Shown: positions 53,772-62,597 of the stretch, piece after piece
How positions within the stretch are numbered: the first letter of the stretch is position 1
Layout: each line of letters starts with the position of its first letter
NCBI GenBank assembly: GCA_900766495.1
Contig: CAAFVM010000012.1
Location: 13,838-77,837, forward strand
DNA length: 64,000 bases
Direction: 5' to 3'
DNA from: Clostridia bacterium
Lineage (GTDB): Bacteria; Bacillota; Clostridia; Christensenellales; Borkfalkiaceae
The notes under the pieces: model-generated
Told to the model about the DNA's origin: nothing
Databases searched by the model: none
The model's input: the letters and a program-made list of their open reading frames with translations, nothing else
Made by a program: the position numbers and the translations under genes

Positions 53772-54944
53772 ATGAAAAAATTTTTTACGAGCGAAAGCGT
53801 AACCGAGGGGCATCCCGATAAAATATGCGACCAGATATCCGACGCGGTTCTTGACGCTATTTTGGAAAAAGACCCCGAGGCGAGGGTGGCTTGCGAGTGC
53901 GTGGCTACTACGGGGCTTGTGCTCGTAACAGGCGAAATCACCACTAATTGCTATGTGGATATAGCGCACGTCGCGCGCGAAACCATTCGCGAAATAGGCT
54001 ACGACAGGGCAAAATACGGGTTCGACTGCGACACCTGCTCGGTGCTTACCTCTATTAAAGAGCAAAGCCCCGATATTGCGCTTGGAGTTGACAACTCGGT
54101 TGAACACCGCGAAAGCGGCGACGTTGCCGACCTTTACGGGGCGGGCGACCAGGGCATAATGTTCGGCTATGCGACCGACGAGACCGAAGAGTATATGCCT
54201 ATGCCCATAACGCTTGCGCATAAACTCGCCCGCAGACTTACCGAAGTAAGAAAGAGCGGCTTGCTCAACTATCTGCGCCCCGACGGGAAAACACAGGTTA
54301 CTGTTGAATACGACGGCAGAAAGCCCGTGCGCGTAGAGGCTGTTGTTGTTTCTTCGCAGCATTCCGAACAGGTTACCACCGAAAAACTTCGCGAAGACAT
54401 TAAAAAATACGTTATAGAAGCAACCATTCCCGCCGAACTTATGGACGGCAACACGAAAATTTATATAAACCCCACGGGCAGGTTTGAAATGGGCGGCCCG
54501 CATGCCGACAGCGGCTTGACCGGAAGAAAGATTATAGTAGATACTTACGGCGGCAGTTGCGCTCACGGCGGCGGCGCGTTTTCGGGCAAAGATCCCACCA
54601 AGGTTGACAGAAGCGCTTCGTATATGCTCCGCTATATAGCAAAAAACCTCGTTGCTGCGGGGTTTTGCAAAGAATGCCATATCGAGGTTTCTTACGCGAT
54701 AGGCGTGGCTCGTCCGGTTTCGCTTTTCGTTGACACAGATGGCACCGGCGTTATTCCCGACGGCGAAATAGCCGATATTATAGAAAAGGAATTCGATTTG
54801 CGCCCTTACTCGATAATTCGCACCTTGAATTTGCGCAGACCAATTTACAAAAAGACCGCGGCTTACGGGCATTTCGGCAACCCCGATTTCGCGTGGGAGA
54901 AGCTCGACAGGGTAGCAGACCTTAAAAAATATATAAAACAGTAA
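53772..54944 (+). CDS. metK: S-adenosylmethionine synthase
   Basis: 390 residues. Makes SAM from methionine and ATP. Hallmarks: [20 protein letters not shown] at the start, [18 protein letters not shown] (about 117-134), [19 protein letters not shown] (about 257-275, P-loop-like). Normal length. The short leader has no room for a SAM riboswitch. AAAGGAAA precedes the ATG. A terminator follows. Confidence 0.97.
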   Translation: MKKFFTSESVTEGHPDKICDQISDAVLDAILEKDPEARVACECVATTGLVLVTGEITTNCYVDIAHVARETIREIGYDRAKYGFDCDTCSVLTSIKEQSPDIALGVDNSVEHRESGDVADLYGAGDQGIMFGYATDETEEYMPMPITLAHKLARRLTEVRKSGLLNYLRPDGKTQVTVEYDGRKPVRVEAVVVSSQHSEQVTTEKLREDIKKYVIEATIPAELMDGNTKIYINPTGRFEMGGPHADSGLTGRKIIVDTYGGSCAHGGGAFSGKDPTKVDRSASYMLRYIAKNLVAAGFCKECHIEVSYAIGVARPVSLFVDTDGTGVIPDGEIADIIEKEFDLRPYSIIRTLNLRRPIYKKTAAYGHFGNPDFAWEKLDRVADLKKYIKQ

Positions 54945-54959
54945 TTGACATTAACGTTG

Positions 54960-54992
54960 AAGCGTCGCTTTATAAGCGGCGCTTTTAATTTT
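54960..54992 (+). terminator. Terminator of metK
   Basis: AAGCGTCGCTT / AAGCGGCGCTT stem (one T-G pair) with a 3-4 nt loop and TTTT tail. Confidence 0.75.
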
Positions 54993-55014
54993 TAAGGTTT
55001 AGCGCAAAGAATCA

Positions 55015-55060
55015 GAAAGGTACGCTTCCGCGAGATGTTTCGACAAGCTCAACATGACAG
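55015..55060 (+). repeat. Type-2 hairpin repeat copy
   Basis: GTACGCTTCCGCGAGAT, hairpin GTTTCGACAAGCTCAAC, then ATGACAG. Same constant ends as type 1, different core. Confidence 0.7.
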
Positions 55061-55164
55061 AAAACAAGTTTTTGCTTTTTTATATCAAGTAGTGCCGTTA
55101 TTTTGCAATCTTTGCTTTCGCGGCAGAATACTTGAATTATAATAAAAGGTTTAACGCGAAGAAT

Positions 55165-55215
55165 TAGAAAAGTACGCTTCCGCGAGATGAAAGTGCTGCG
55201 CTTCGCTTATTCAAC
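55165..55215 (+). repeat. Third-version hairpin repeat copy
   Basis: Starts with the same GTACGCTTCCGCGAGAT but continues GAAAGTGCTGCGCTTCGC and TTATTCAACGTGACGG. Shows that the ends stay fixed while the core changes. Confidence 0.6.
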
Positions 55216-55341
55216 GTGACGGTAAACATTCGGCTTTATTATAAAATATAGTCGCGCGCGAACGCGCACATATTGTTTATAGAATACTGCCATAATAGAA
55301 TTTATAACAACATTTTAAACAGTTTTAACAAACAAAAGCTG

Positions 55342-55370
55342 TTGAAATAAAAGTTTAAGGGTGTTAAAAT
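55342..55370 (+). promoter_or_regulatory. Promoter of the carbohydrate cluster
   Basis: -35 TTGAAA (55342-55347), 17-nt spacer, -10 TAAAAT (55365-55370), with extended TGT. Confidence 0.6.
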
Positions 55371-55469
55371 AAAAGCAAGAATGAAAGAGTGGGGCTTTCC
55401 CTACGTGCGCATAGTCGCTCGTTTTTGCAAAAATAAGCTCCGCAAACAAGAACTAATGGGAGAAAAATT

Positions 55470-56897
55470 ATGAAAAAGATTTTATCGCTCGCTTTAGCTG
55501 CATGCTTAACGCTCGGCGCGTCGGCTTTTGCCGGTTGCACCGATAAAGGTCCCAACAGCTCCGGCAGTAAACCCGAACCCGAATTTGACGGCTGGAATGT
55601 ACAGAATATTCTTGAACGTCCGGTCGAAAAAGACGATATACGTATCGGCACATACGTAACTTTTGCCGATACCACTAAAGGTTGGTCGGGTAAAGACCAG
55701 CTCGAACGTTATTATTACGCAGGGTTGAACTTTATGCCTATGATATGCACATTGCCCAAGGCGGGTATGCTTACCGAGGACGAGAAAACCTATATTTCGC
55801 GCGACCTCACAAGCGACCTGTGGTGGAAGAAAATCGACGAGGTTACGGAAGAATATAATATGCTTTATTATTTCTCCGAACTTTCCGGTCTTGCCAACGA
55901 CCACGAGCCGTGCGGCAGACGCGAATCGATGTCGGTAGACGACGCAGTCAGCGACGCGCGTGAAATCATTCCGCAACTTTCTTCCCGTTGCGTGGGCGTT
56001 CATATGATAGACGAACCGGGCGTAGGCAGCTTTGGCGAACTTGCCAAATATGCAAGACGTTACGCCGCTATTATGGATTCCAACGGCAATAAAATAGGCC
56101 TTGACGCGCTGGTAAACCACATAGGTTCTTACGAAAATATGAAAATGTGGGTAGAAACGGCAGGAGCAAGCGTAGGTGTTATAAGCTACGACGCTTATCC
56201 GTTCTCGTTAGGAGGAACCATTACCAACGTTATAACTCTCGCTAATCAGGTTCGTCAGCTTGCCAACAGCTATAACATGCACGTTCAGATGTATCCGCAG
56301 TCATGCAACTGGATTAATTATAGAATGCCTACGCTCGACGAAATAAAATGGCACGTAAATTGCAATGTGGCTATGGGCGTAACGCAGTTCAATTACTTTA
56401 ACTATTCTATGTATCCCGCCGAGGGCTGCACCGACGCTATTTTCGACATCGACGGCACCGTTCGTCACCCCGAAATACTTGAGGGACTTACCGAATTCCA
56501 TAAAGAACTCCGCGTAGTCGACGCGAATATTCGCCTTTACCACTATATGGTAAATCAGATATATTCTACCAAAGGCTACTACGGTATGACTCAACTGCCC
56601 AACAGCTGGGAAATCTCGGGCGAGGGCATACGCGATCTCGATTTAATCGTTTCGTTGTATGAACCGCGTGCAAACGCCACCGAAACCGTTAAATATATAA
56701 GCATAACCAACGCTTCTTATACCGACGACATTGAAAACCGAGAAATTCTTCTTGGTGAAAATTCGGGCATTATGGCGCTTGAATACCTTAATCCCGTAAC
56801 CGGCAAATACGAAGCGGTTGAAATTCTTAACGGCGCGTTCAACCTGTCGCTTGAAAAATCGGGTATCGCGTTCTTCAGAGTAACCGGCGACCTGTAA
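55470..56897 (+). CDS. Glycosidase-like TIM-barrel lipoprotein
   Basis: 475 residues. Lipoprotein signal with lipobox AFAGC at about 19-23. The mature part resembles extracellular glycoside-hydrolase-like TIM barrels: RIGTYVTFAD, LYYFSELSG, VGVHMIDEPGVGSFGEL (about 172-188, with the DEP typical of an acid/base strand) and VISYDAYPF. The last 100 residues are beta-rich (an accessory sandwich). No family number can be given. It heads the import cluster and probably cuts or binds a glycan on the cell surface. GGGAG lies at good spacing. Confidence 0.7.
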   Translation: MKKILSLALAACLTLGASAFAGCTDKGPNSSGSKPEPEFDGWNVQNILERPVEKDDIRIGTYVTFADTTKGWSGKDQLERYYYAGLNFMPMICTLPKAGMLTEDEKTYISRDLTSDLWWKKIDEVTEEYNMLYYFSELSGLANDHEPCGRRESMSVDDAVSDAREIIPQLSSRCVGVHMIDEPGVGSFGELAKYARRYAAIMDSNGNKIGLDALVNHIGSYENMKMWVETAGASVGVISYDAYPFSLGGTITNVITLANQVRQLANSYNMHVQMYPQSCNWINYRMPTLDEIKWHVNCNVAMGVTQFNYFNYSMYPAEGCTDAIFDIDGTVRHPEILEGLTEFHKELRVVDANIRLYHYMVNQIYSTKGYYGMTQLPNSWEISGEGIRDLDLIVSLYEPRANATETVKYISITNASYTDDIENREILLGENSGIMALEYLNPVTGKYEAVEILNGAFNLSLEKSGIAFFRVTGDL

Positions 56898-56915
56898 AAT
56901 CAAAACAGAATTTTC

Positions 56916-56999
56916 TTCGGGAGGAAAAACAAAACTCTTCCCGAAAAAATTTAAAAAACAAAAGGGCATGCCCTTTTCCACTTGTTGGTACAAGTGGAA
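56916..56999 (+). other. Three consecutive hairpins after the glycosidase-like gene
   Basis: TTCGGGA/TCCCGAA (56916-56945), palindrome AAAGGGCATGCCCTTT (56961-56976) and a 10-bp stem TTCCACTTGT / ACAAGTGGAA with a TGGT loop (56976-56999). They separate two genes of one cluster. Confidence 0.55.
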
Positions 57000-57042
57000 A
57001 TAAGTTTTATAAGATATAAAAACAAAAAAAGAAGAAACTAAT

Positions 57043-57912
57043 ATGAAAATTACCGTTTTAGGATGCGGAGCCGCCGAAGGCATTCCGGCAATGTTTTGCC
57101 AGTGTACGCTCTGCAAACAAGCGCGCGAGCGTAAAATATTCAGAACTCGCAGCCAAATACTCATCAACGACGATATGCTTATAGATTTCCCGCCAGACAC
57201 TTATTATCGTTCGCTTGCGATGGGCGTGAATTTAGGCAAAATCGAGAATATACTGGTAACTCACAGCCACAGCGACCATTTTTACCCCGAAGACTTTTTT
57301 GCAAGGGGAGACTGGAGTTCTTTCGATTTACCGATAGAAAAGCTTACGCTTCACGGAAATTCCGCAATGCGCGCCGCTTTCGAGAAAAACGGTTATGCAA
57401 AAAAGAAAGACACCTACGTTCACGAACCGCACGGCGTTTTGAACGGATATAACGTTTACGGTCAAAGCAGCGAATATGTGGTTCACAAAACGTTCGAAAC
57501 CTTTACCGCAGGCAAATACGTGGTAACCGCGTTGCCCGCAAAACATACAATAGGCGAAAATTGCTTTATATATCTGGTTCGCGAGGGCGATAAAACTTTG
57601 CTTTACGCCACCGATACGGGGTATTTCAAAAAAAGCGTGTTCGATTATTTCGTAAACAACAACATAAAACTCGACGCGATGATAGTCGATTCGACATACG
57701 GCTTGGTTTGCTCGTCCGATAAGCTTCACATGAACTTTTTCGACAACGACGAATTAAGAAAGAATATGCTTGAACTCGGCATAATAACAGAGCAAACGCA
57801 ATGCTATCTTACGCACGTGTTCCACGGGTCGGCGAAAGACCTCGATTCTTTGGATAAAGCCGTTCCTCTGGGTTACACTCTGCTTCGCGACGGGTATGAA
57901 ATCACCCTGTAA
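57043..57912 (+). CDS. PhnP-like metallo-beta-lactamase-fold hydrolase
   Basis: 289 residues. N-terminal GCGAAEGIPAMFCQCTLC with the paired cysteines seen in PhnP-type phosphodiesterases, then ARERKIFRTRSQILI, the metal motif THSHSDHF (about 74-81), ALPAKHT (about 165) and ATDTGYF (about 188). Family members act on cyclic phosphodiesters of sugars. Here it sits in a carbohydrate-uptake cluster rather than with phosphonate genes, so the substrate is probably a sugar phosphate derived from the imported glycan. 25 nt before the AraC gene. Confidence 0.78.
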   Translation: MKITVLGCGAAEGIPAMFCQCTLCKQARERKIFRTRSQILINDDMLIDFPPDTYYRSLAMGVNLGKIENILVTHSHSDHFYPEDFFARGDWSSFDLPIEKLTLHGNSAMRAAFEKNGYAKKKDTYVHEPHGVLNGYNVYGQSSEYVVHKTFETFTAGKYVVTALPAKHTIGENCFIYLVREGDKTLLYATDTGYFKKSVFDYFVNNNIKLDAMIVDSTYGLVCSSDKLHMNFFDNDELRKNMLELGIITEQTQCYLTHVFHGSAKDLDSLDKAVPLGYTLLRDGYEITL

Positions 57913-57936
57913 AATCAAGAATTTTCGGTGAGTTAT

Positions 57937-58755
57937 ATGATTAGTTTTGTAGCGGATATAATCGGGTTTTACGACGTAAATCCGCGAAATCTTCAAATTG
58001 AACGAACAAGGTTGGAAGCGCCCGACGCAAAAGAAAACGTGGGCTGCGCGTTCGACTGTTTGTGTTTCGTTACCAACGGCGGCGGTTACGTTAAAGTAGC
58101 CGGCAAAACCTATCGCAATTTAAGTCGCGATTCGGTTGTGCATGTTGGTAAAAATGAAACCGCGCAGTTTGTTTCGACCGACGACGAGTTCGAAATATAT
58201 TCGGTTACCGTTGATACTTTCGGAAAAGATAAGTTGTTTTCGGTGCTGGGCTTTACCAAAGATTGCCGCGTTCTTACTCTCGACGGAAAAATGGCGGACG
58301 TTGAAAGCCTTTACGAAACGGCAAAACGGCGCACGGCGGCTTCGACTTACGCAAGCGTAGGTAAATTTTACGGGCTTCTTTCGAGCTTCGTTCCCTCCGT
58401 TCCCGAGAAAAACGACGAAAACGACGAGAACAGATACGTAAATAAAGCAAAAGAATACATTCATATGCAATACCACCTTGATATAAACGTAGGCTCTATT
58501 GCAAACGAAGTGTATTTGAATCGCTCGTATTTTTCAACCATGTTCAAAAGGGTAACGGGTATGTCGCCCTTGGAATATTTAACCGATTTCAGAATAAAAC
58601 AGGCGTGCAAACTGCTTGAAATGGGCAAAAGCGTAACCGATACGGCAATGCTTACCGGTTTCAGCACTGGTTCGGCGTTTGCAATGCACTTTAAAAAAAT
58701 AATGAACGAGACTCCTTCGGAATACAGAACCCGAACCAGTCGAGGAGGTAAATAA
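57937..58755 (+). CDS. AraC-family transcriptional regulator
   Basis: 272 residues. N-terminal cupin-like ligand domain (GGGYVKVAGKTYRNLSRDS about 48-66) and C-terminal double helix-turn-helix (NVGSIANEVYLNRSYFSTMF about 178; VTDTAMLTGFSTGSAFAMHF about 226). The probable role is activation of the surrounding sugar-uptake genes. ATG 57937 is chosen, with CGGTGAG 4-5 nt upstream; a GTG at 57928 is possible. It overlaps the binding protein gene by one nucleotide (TAATG). Confidence 0.9.
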   Translation: MISFVADIIGFYDVNPRNLQIERTRLEAPDAKENVGCAFDCLCFVTNGGGYVKVAGKTYRNLSRDSVVHVGKNETAQFVSTDDEFEIYSVTVDTFGKDKLFSVLGFTKDCRVLTLDGKMADVESLYETAKRRTAASTYASVGKFYGLLSSFVPSVPEKNDENDENRYVNKAKEYIHMQYHLDINVGSIANEVYLNRSYFSTMFKRVTGMSPLEYLTDFRIKQACKLLEMGKSVTDTAMLTGFSTGSAFAMHFKKIMNETPSEYRTRTSRGGK

Positions 58756-60587
58756 TGAAAAAATTCGGAAAACTTATTGCTATAGCCCTTTCGGCAAGCA
58801 TGCTTGTAGGCGCGGCGGGGTGCTTCCGCTCTACCGATGACGGTCCTAAAGTCGATACCGGTAAAGTACAACTTCTCGTGGGTAACTTTAACGGCGGCTA
58901 CGGCAGCGAATGGCTTAATAAAGCGGTGAAACGTTTTGAAGCAAAATATGCCGATTACGATTTCGGTAACGGCAAAAAGGGCGTAGAAGTGTGGGTTAAC
59001 AACGATGCGCGTTATTCGGGCTCTATGGAAACAAATATGCAGGCTTATCCGCAGCACGTTATTCTTGCCGAAAACGTCAATTATTACAATATGGTAGATA
59101 TTTCCGACGGTTCGAGCAAATATATCGTCGATATGTCGGACGTGGTGAACACGCCTATAAATAAAGACTTTATTACCGGACAGACCGATACCTCTTACGG
59201 AACGGGTAATACCACGATTGCCGACATAATGAACTCTTCGATGAAAGAATATCTGAACGTAGACGGCAACGGTAAATATTACGGCGTTCCGTTTTACGAA
59301 GCTACCGTAGGCATCGTTTACGACGTCGATGTTTTTGAAAAATACGGCTTCTATTACGCTGCCGATGGTTACGGCGATTCCGACGGGTTCATTCAGGATA
59401 CCAACGGCAACTGGATAGGGCAGAACGGCAAAGTAATAGGTAACGTAAGCTCGATGAGTTACGCGCAGGCTATAGAAGCCGGCGTTAAGCTCGGTAACGG
59501 ACCCGACGGCGCACCCGATACTTACGACGACGGTTGCCCCGCCACTTATGCCGATTTCTTCAAAATGTGCTTAAGAATGTATACCCGCGGCGTAACTCCG
59601 CTTACCTGGCCGGGCGACGAACAGATTCAAAGATATCTGAACTATCTGGCGTATAACCTGTGGACGGATTACGAGGGTTCCCAGATGGGGCTTAACTTCT
59701 CGCTTAACGGCACGGCTACCGACCTTATAAAAATGAACAGCTACAATTCTGCCACCGGCGCATACGAAACCGAAACGGTTAACATAACCGACGCAAACGG
59801 TTACGAACTGCAACGTCAGGCGGGTAAATTCGAAGCCGTAAACTTTATTTATAATTTGGTAAAAGATTCAAGATATTACGACACAACGACCTGTTTCAGC
59901 TCAACTTCTCAAAAAGAAGCTGAAAGAGCGTATATACTTTCGGCTTTGCCCACCAAACAAGACCGCGCCATGCTCATAGACGGCAGCTGGTGGCAGAACG
60001 AAGCCGGTCAAATGTTTTATGATATGGCTGTAGACTTTGACAACGACGCTTATCTTGCTAAAAACCGTCGTTTCGGTATGCTTCCTTTACCCAAGGCTAA
60101 TCAGTCTAAAGTAGGGCAAGGCAACTCGCTTGCGTTCAACACCGCAACCGTAATAGTAATAAACAAAAAGAGCACGACCGACGCAACTACTTTGAAAGTT
60201 GCCAAACAATTCGTTAAATTTCTGCACACGCACGAATCGCTTTACGAATTTACCGCAACCACTTCGTCGGCTCGTCCTTACACTTATACTCTTAACGAAA
60301 CCGAGCTTAACGCGCTTACCAGCGTTGCTAAACAGAACTACGAACTGCATTCTTCAACAGATTTTATATTCACTTATTCTAAACAAGCCATAGTTCGTAA
60401 AAACCCCGAAAGATTTTCTTGCTCGGGCTACCTCGTGTTCCAGGCATACGGCGGGTTGGAAGAAATTCTTTCGCGTAGATTTCACAATGTGAAGAGTACT
60501 ACCGGTTGGGATTACTTTAAATCGATGGTAGACGAACACGGCAAAGACTTTTGGAATAGCAACTTCGCTAACGACATAAAAAAATAA
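58755..60587 (+). CDS. Carbohydrate-binding lipoprotein of an ABC importer
   Basis: 610 residues, long for the family (400-450). Lipoprotein signal with lipobox GAAGC near residue 23. The mature part is a type 1 binding protein of the sugar (family 1) kind: LLVGNFNGGYGSEWLNKAV, GKYYGVPFYEATVGIVYD (about 175) and the hinge-region MLIDGSWWQNEAG (about 394). A large insert around 200-330 (LGNGPDGAPDTYDDGCPATY) accounts for the extra length. Large inserts are common in receptors for oligosaccharides. GAGGAGG lies 7 nt upstream. Confidence 0.88.
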   Translation: MKKFGKLIAIALSASMLVGAAGCFRSTDDGPKVDTGKVQLLVGNFNGGYGSEWLNKAVKRFEAKYADYDFGNGKKGVEVWVNNDARYSGSMETNMQAYPQHVILAENVNYYNMVDISDGSSKYIVDMSDVVNTPINKDFITGQTDTSYGTGNTTIADIMNSSMKEYLNVDGNGKYYGVPFYEATVGIVYDVDVFEKYGFYYAADGYGDSDGFIQDTNGNWIGQNGKVIGNVSSMSYAQAIEAGVKLGNGPDGAPDTYDDGCPATYADFFKMCLRMYTRGVTPLTWPGDEQIQRYLNYLAYNLWTDYEGSQMGLNFSLNGTATDLIKMNSYNSATGAYETETVNITDANGYELQRQAGKFEAVNFIYNLVKDSRYYDTTTCFSSTSQKEAERAYILSALPTKQDRAMLIDGSWWQNEAGQMFYDMAVDFDNDAYLAKNRRFGMLPLPKANQSKVGQGNSLAFNTATVIVINKKSTTDATTLKVAKQFVKFLHTHESLYEFTATTSSARPYTYTLNETELNALTSVAKQNYELHSSTDFIFTYSKQAIVRKNPERFSCSGYLVFQAYGGLEEILSRRFHNVKSTTGWDYFKSMVDEHGKDFWNSNFANDIKK

Positions 60588-60607
60588 GCTTAAAAACAAA
60601 AGAATTT

Positions 60608-61630
60608 ATGAGCAAAAAAATAAAAAAAGAAGGACCTGCCTTTTTGGGTAAAGCGTTCAACAAAATAGGTTGGGCGTTTTACTCGTTAAGGGTGGCGCTC
60701 ACTTCTAAATCGCCTGAAAAGAAAGCGAAAAAACCGGCAAAGTACGGGCATAAGCGGATTAAAGACGGATTGTTCGTTTACGCGGTGCTGTTGCTTCCTA
60801 TAATTCAGTTTTGCATTTTCTATATAGGCGTTAACTTAAATTCCATATTAATGACCTTTCAGCGTTACGACGAATCGGGTTACGTATGGGCGGGTTTTTA
60901 CAATTTCGAACTTGTGTGGAATAACTTTGTAAAAACGGCGATATTCGGCACGGTTTTAAAAAATTCGCTTTTGTCTTTCGTCGTAGTGCAGTTAATGTCG
61001 CCCATAGTGCTGTTTTTCACGTTTTTTATATATAAGAAATTCGTGGGGTACAAGTTCTTTAAAGTAATATTGTTTTTGCCTACCATAATTTCTTCGGTTA
61101 TTCTGGTAACCATATTTAAAAAGGTGTGCGACGTAGCGATTCCGTCTATAGTCAAAGCTCTTACCGACAAGTCGATAACCGGGCTTTTATCTAATCCGGA
61201 TACCAAATTCGGCGCGATAATGTTCTTCTATTTGTGGTTGAGTTTCGGTTCGCTTATGCTTATGTATCTGGGGGCGATGAACGGCATTTCCGACTCGGTT
61301 TCGGAAGCAGCCAAACTTGACGGAGCAAACAACGTTCAGGAATTTTTCTACGTGGTGTTTCCTATGATTTATCCCACGTTTTCAACGTTGTTTTACACGT
61401 CTGTCGCAACCATATTCACAAACCAGATTAACTTGTACTCTTTGTGGGGCACCGAAGCCGACAGCGCGGTGTGGACTTTCGGTTATTACTTGTATAAAGA
61501 GGTCGTTCAGGCAACTTCGAGTAACTATCCGTATCTTGCCACATTGGGTATTTTAATGACGTTTATCGCGGCTCCGCTCACTTTCTTCTGCAAGTGGCTG
61601 CTTACCAAGATAGGACCGTCGGTCGAGTAA
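60608..61630 (+). CDS. Sugar ABC transporter permease (UgpA/MalF type)
   Basis: 340 residues, six membrane segments after an extended basic cytoplasmic N-terminus of about 50 residues. The EAA loop reads EAAKLDGANNVQEFFYVVFP (about 234-253). Partner of the following permease; 20 nt after the binding protein gene. Confidence 0.9.
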   Translation: MSKKIKKEGPAFLGKAFNKIGWAFYSLRVALTSKSPEKKAKKPAKYGHKRIKDGLFVYAVLLLPIIQFCIFYIGVNLNSILMTFQRYDESGYVWAGFYNFELVWNNFVKTAIFGTVLKNSLLSFVVVQLMSPIVLFFTFFIYKKFVGYKFFKVILFLPTIISSVILVTIFKKVCDVAIPSIVKALTDKSITGLLSNPDTKFGAIMFFYLWLSFGSLMLMYLGAMNGISDSVSEAAKLDGANNVQEFFYVVFPMIYPTFSTLFYTSVATIFTNQINLYSLWGTEADSAVWTFGYYLYKEVVQATSSNYPYLATLGILMTFIAAPLTFFCKWLLTKIGPSVE

Positions 61631-61640
61631 GGAGGGCGTT

Positions 61641-62543
61641 ATGGTAAAAGGAAAAAAATTCAACGTATCGCCCTTTGCGATAATAGTATTTATTCTGCTT
61701 GTTATTTACGTGCTTTTATTTTTGGTTCCTATTTTTTGGGGAATAAATCTTTCCTTAAAAACCGCAAACGACGCTTATTTAAATCCTTTCGGCATAAAGT
61801 TTCCGTTAAAGTTCGAAAACTACGCGAAAGTATTCGACGAGCTAAAAATCTCGTTAGACGTTGTTAAAAACGGAATAATCGTAGGAAGCAAAACTTATTA
61901 CATGGAACACATGCTGGTGTTTACTTTCGGTTACGCCGTGTGCTGTTCTTTCGTAAACATTGCGGTTACCTGCGTGGTAGCGTATATAACCGCTAAATTC
62001 GATTTCAAAATTTGCCGCATAATCGACGGCGTAGTAATAGTAGCGATGATTCTTCCCATAGTCGGCTCGATGCCCAGCGAATTGCGCATAATGCGCGCTT
62101 TGGGGCTTTACGATTCGCTTTGGGGTATGATGATAATGAAAGCCAACTTTGTGGGCGGCACTACGTTCCTTATATTCAACGTGGCGTTCAAGAGTTTCCC
62201 GAGGGATTTCTCGGAAGCGGCTCAAATCGACGGAGCAAGCAATTTCACCGTTATGATGAGCATTATGATGCCTATGATAAAAACCACGTTTATGACTATG
62301 TGGCTGTTGTCGTTCATTCAATACTGGAACGATTATCAGACTCCGCTTCTCTATTTCCCGTCGAAACCTACGCTTTCTTACGGATTGTTCCGCTACACCA
62401 CCGATACGACGAGCAGTGGCGGAACCAGCACCCCCATGGCGCTTGCCGCCTGCTATCTGCTTATGATTCCCATTCTGATAGTGTTCCTTATTTCGTCGGA
62501 AAAGCTTATAGGCAACGTGTCGATGGGCGGCTTGAAAGAGTAA
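61641..62543 (+). CDS. Sugar ABC transporter permease (UgpE/MalG type)
   Basis: 300 residues, six membrane segments. Typical MalG-like start (VLLFLVPIFWGINLSLK) and EAA loop EAAQIDGASNFTVMMSIMMP (about 192-211) that docks on the ATPase. 10 nt after the previous gene, with AAGGAGG. Confidence 0.9.
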   Translation: MVKGKKFNVSPFAIIVFILLVIYVLLFLVPIFWGINLSLKTANDAYLNPFGIKFPLKFENYAKVFDELKISLDVVKNGIIVGSKTYYMEHMLVFTFGYAVCCSFVNIAVTCVVAYITAKFDFKICRIIDGVVIVAMILPIVGSMPSELRIMRALGLYDSLWGMMIMKANFVGGTTFLIFNVAFKSFPRDFSEAAQIDGASNFTVMMSIMMPMIKTTFMTMWLLSFIQYWNDYQTPLLYFPSKPTLSYGLFRYTTDTTSSGGTSTPMALAACYLLMIPILIVFLISSEKLIGNVSMGGLKE

Positions 62544-62597
62544 GTTTGTTATTAAAAAATCATACCCGCATAAACAAAAATGAAAGAAAAGGAAAAG

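Larger units (their letters stand above)
54945..55469. repeat. 525-bp intergenic region with terminator, repeats and promoter
   Basis: metK terminator at 54960-54992, type-2 hairpin repeat at 55015-55060, a degenerate distal module at about 55119-55140, a third hairpin version at 55165-55215 and the promoter of the downstream lipoprotein at 55342-55370. No gene. Confidence 0.65.

Noticed and set aside
53757..54872. 371-codon open frame on the minus strand
   Set aside because: Opposite metK, which is certain.
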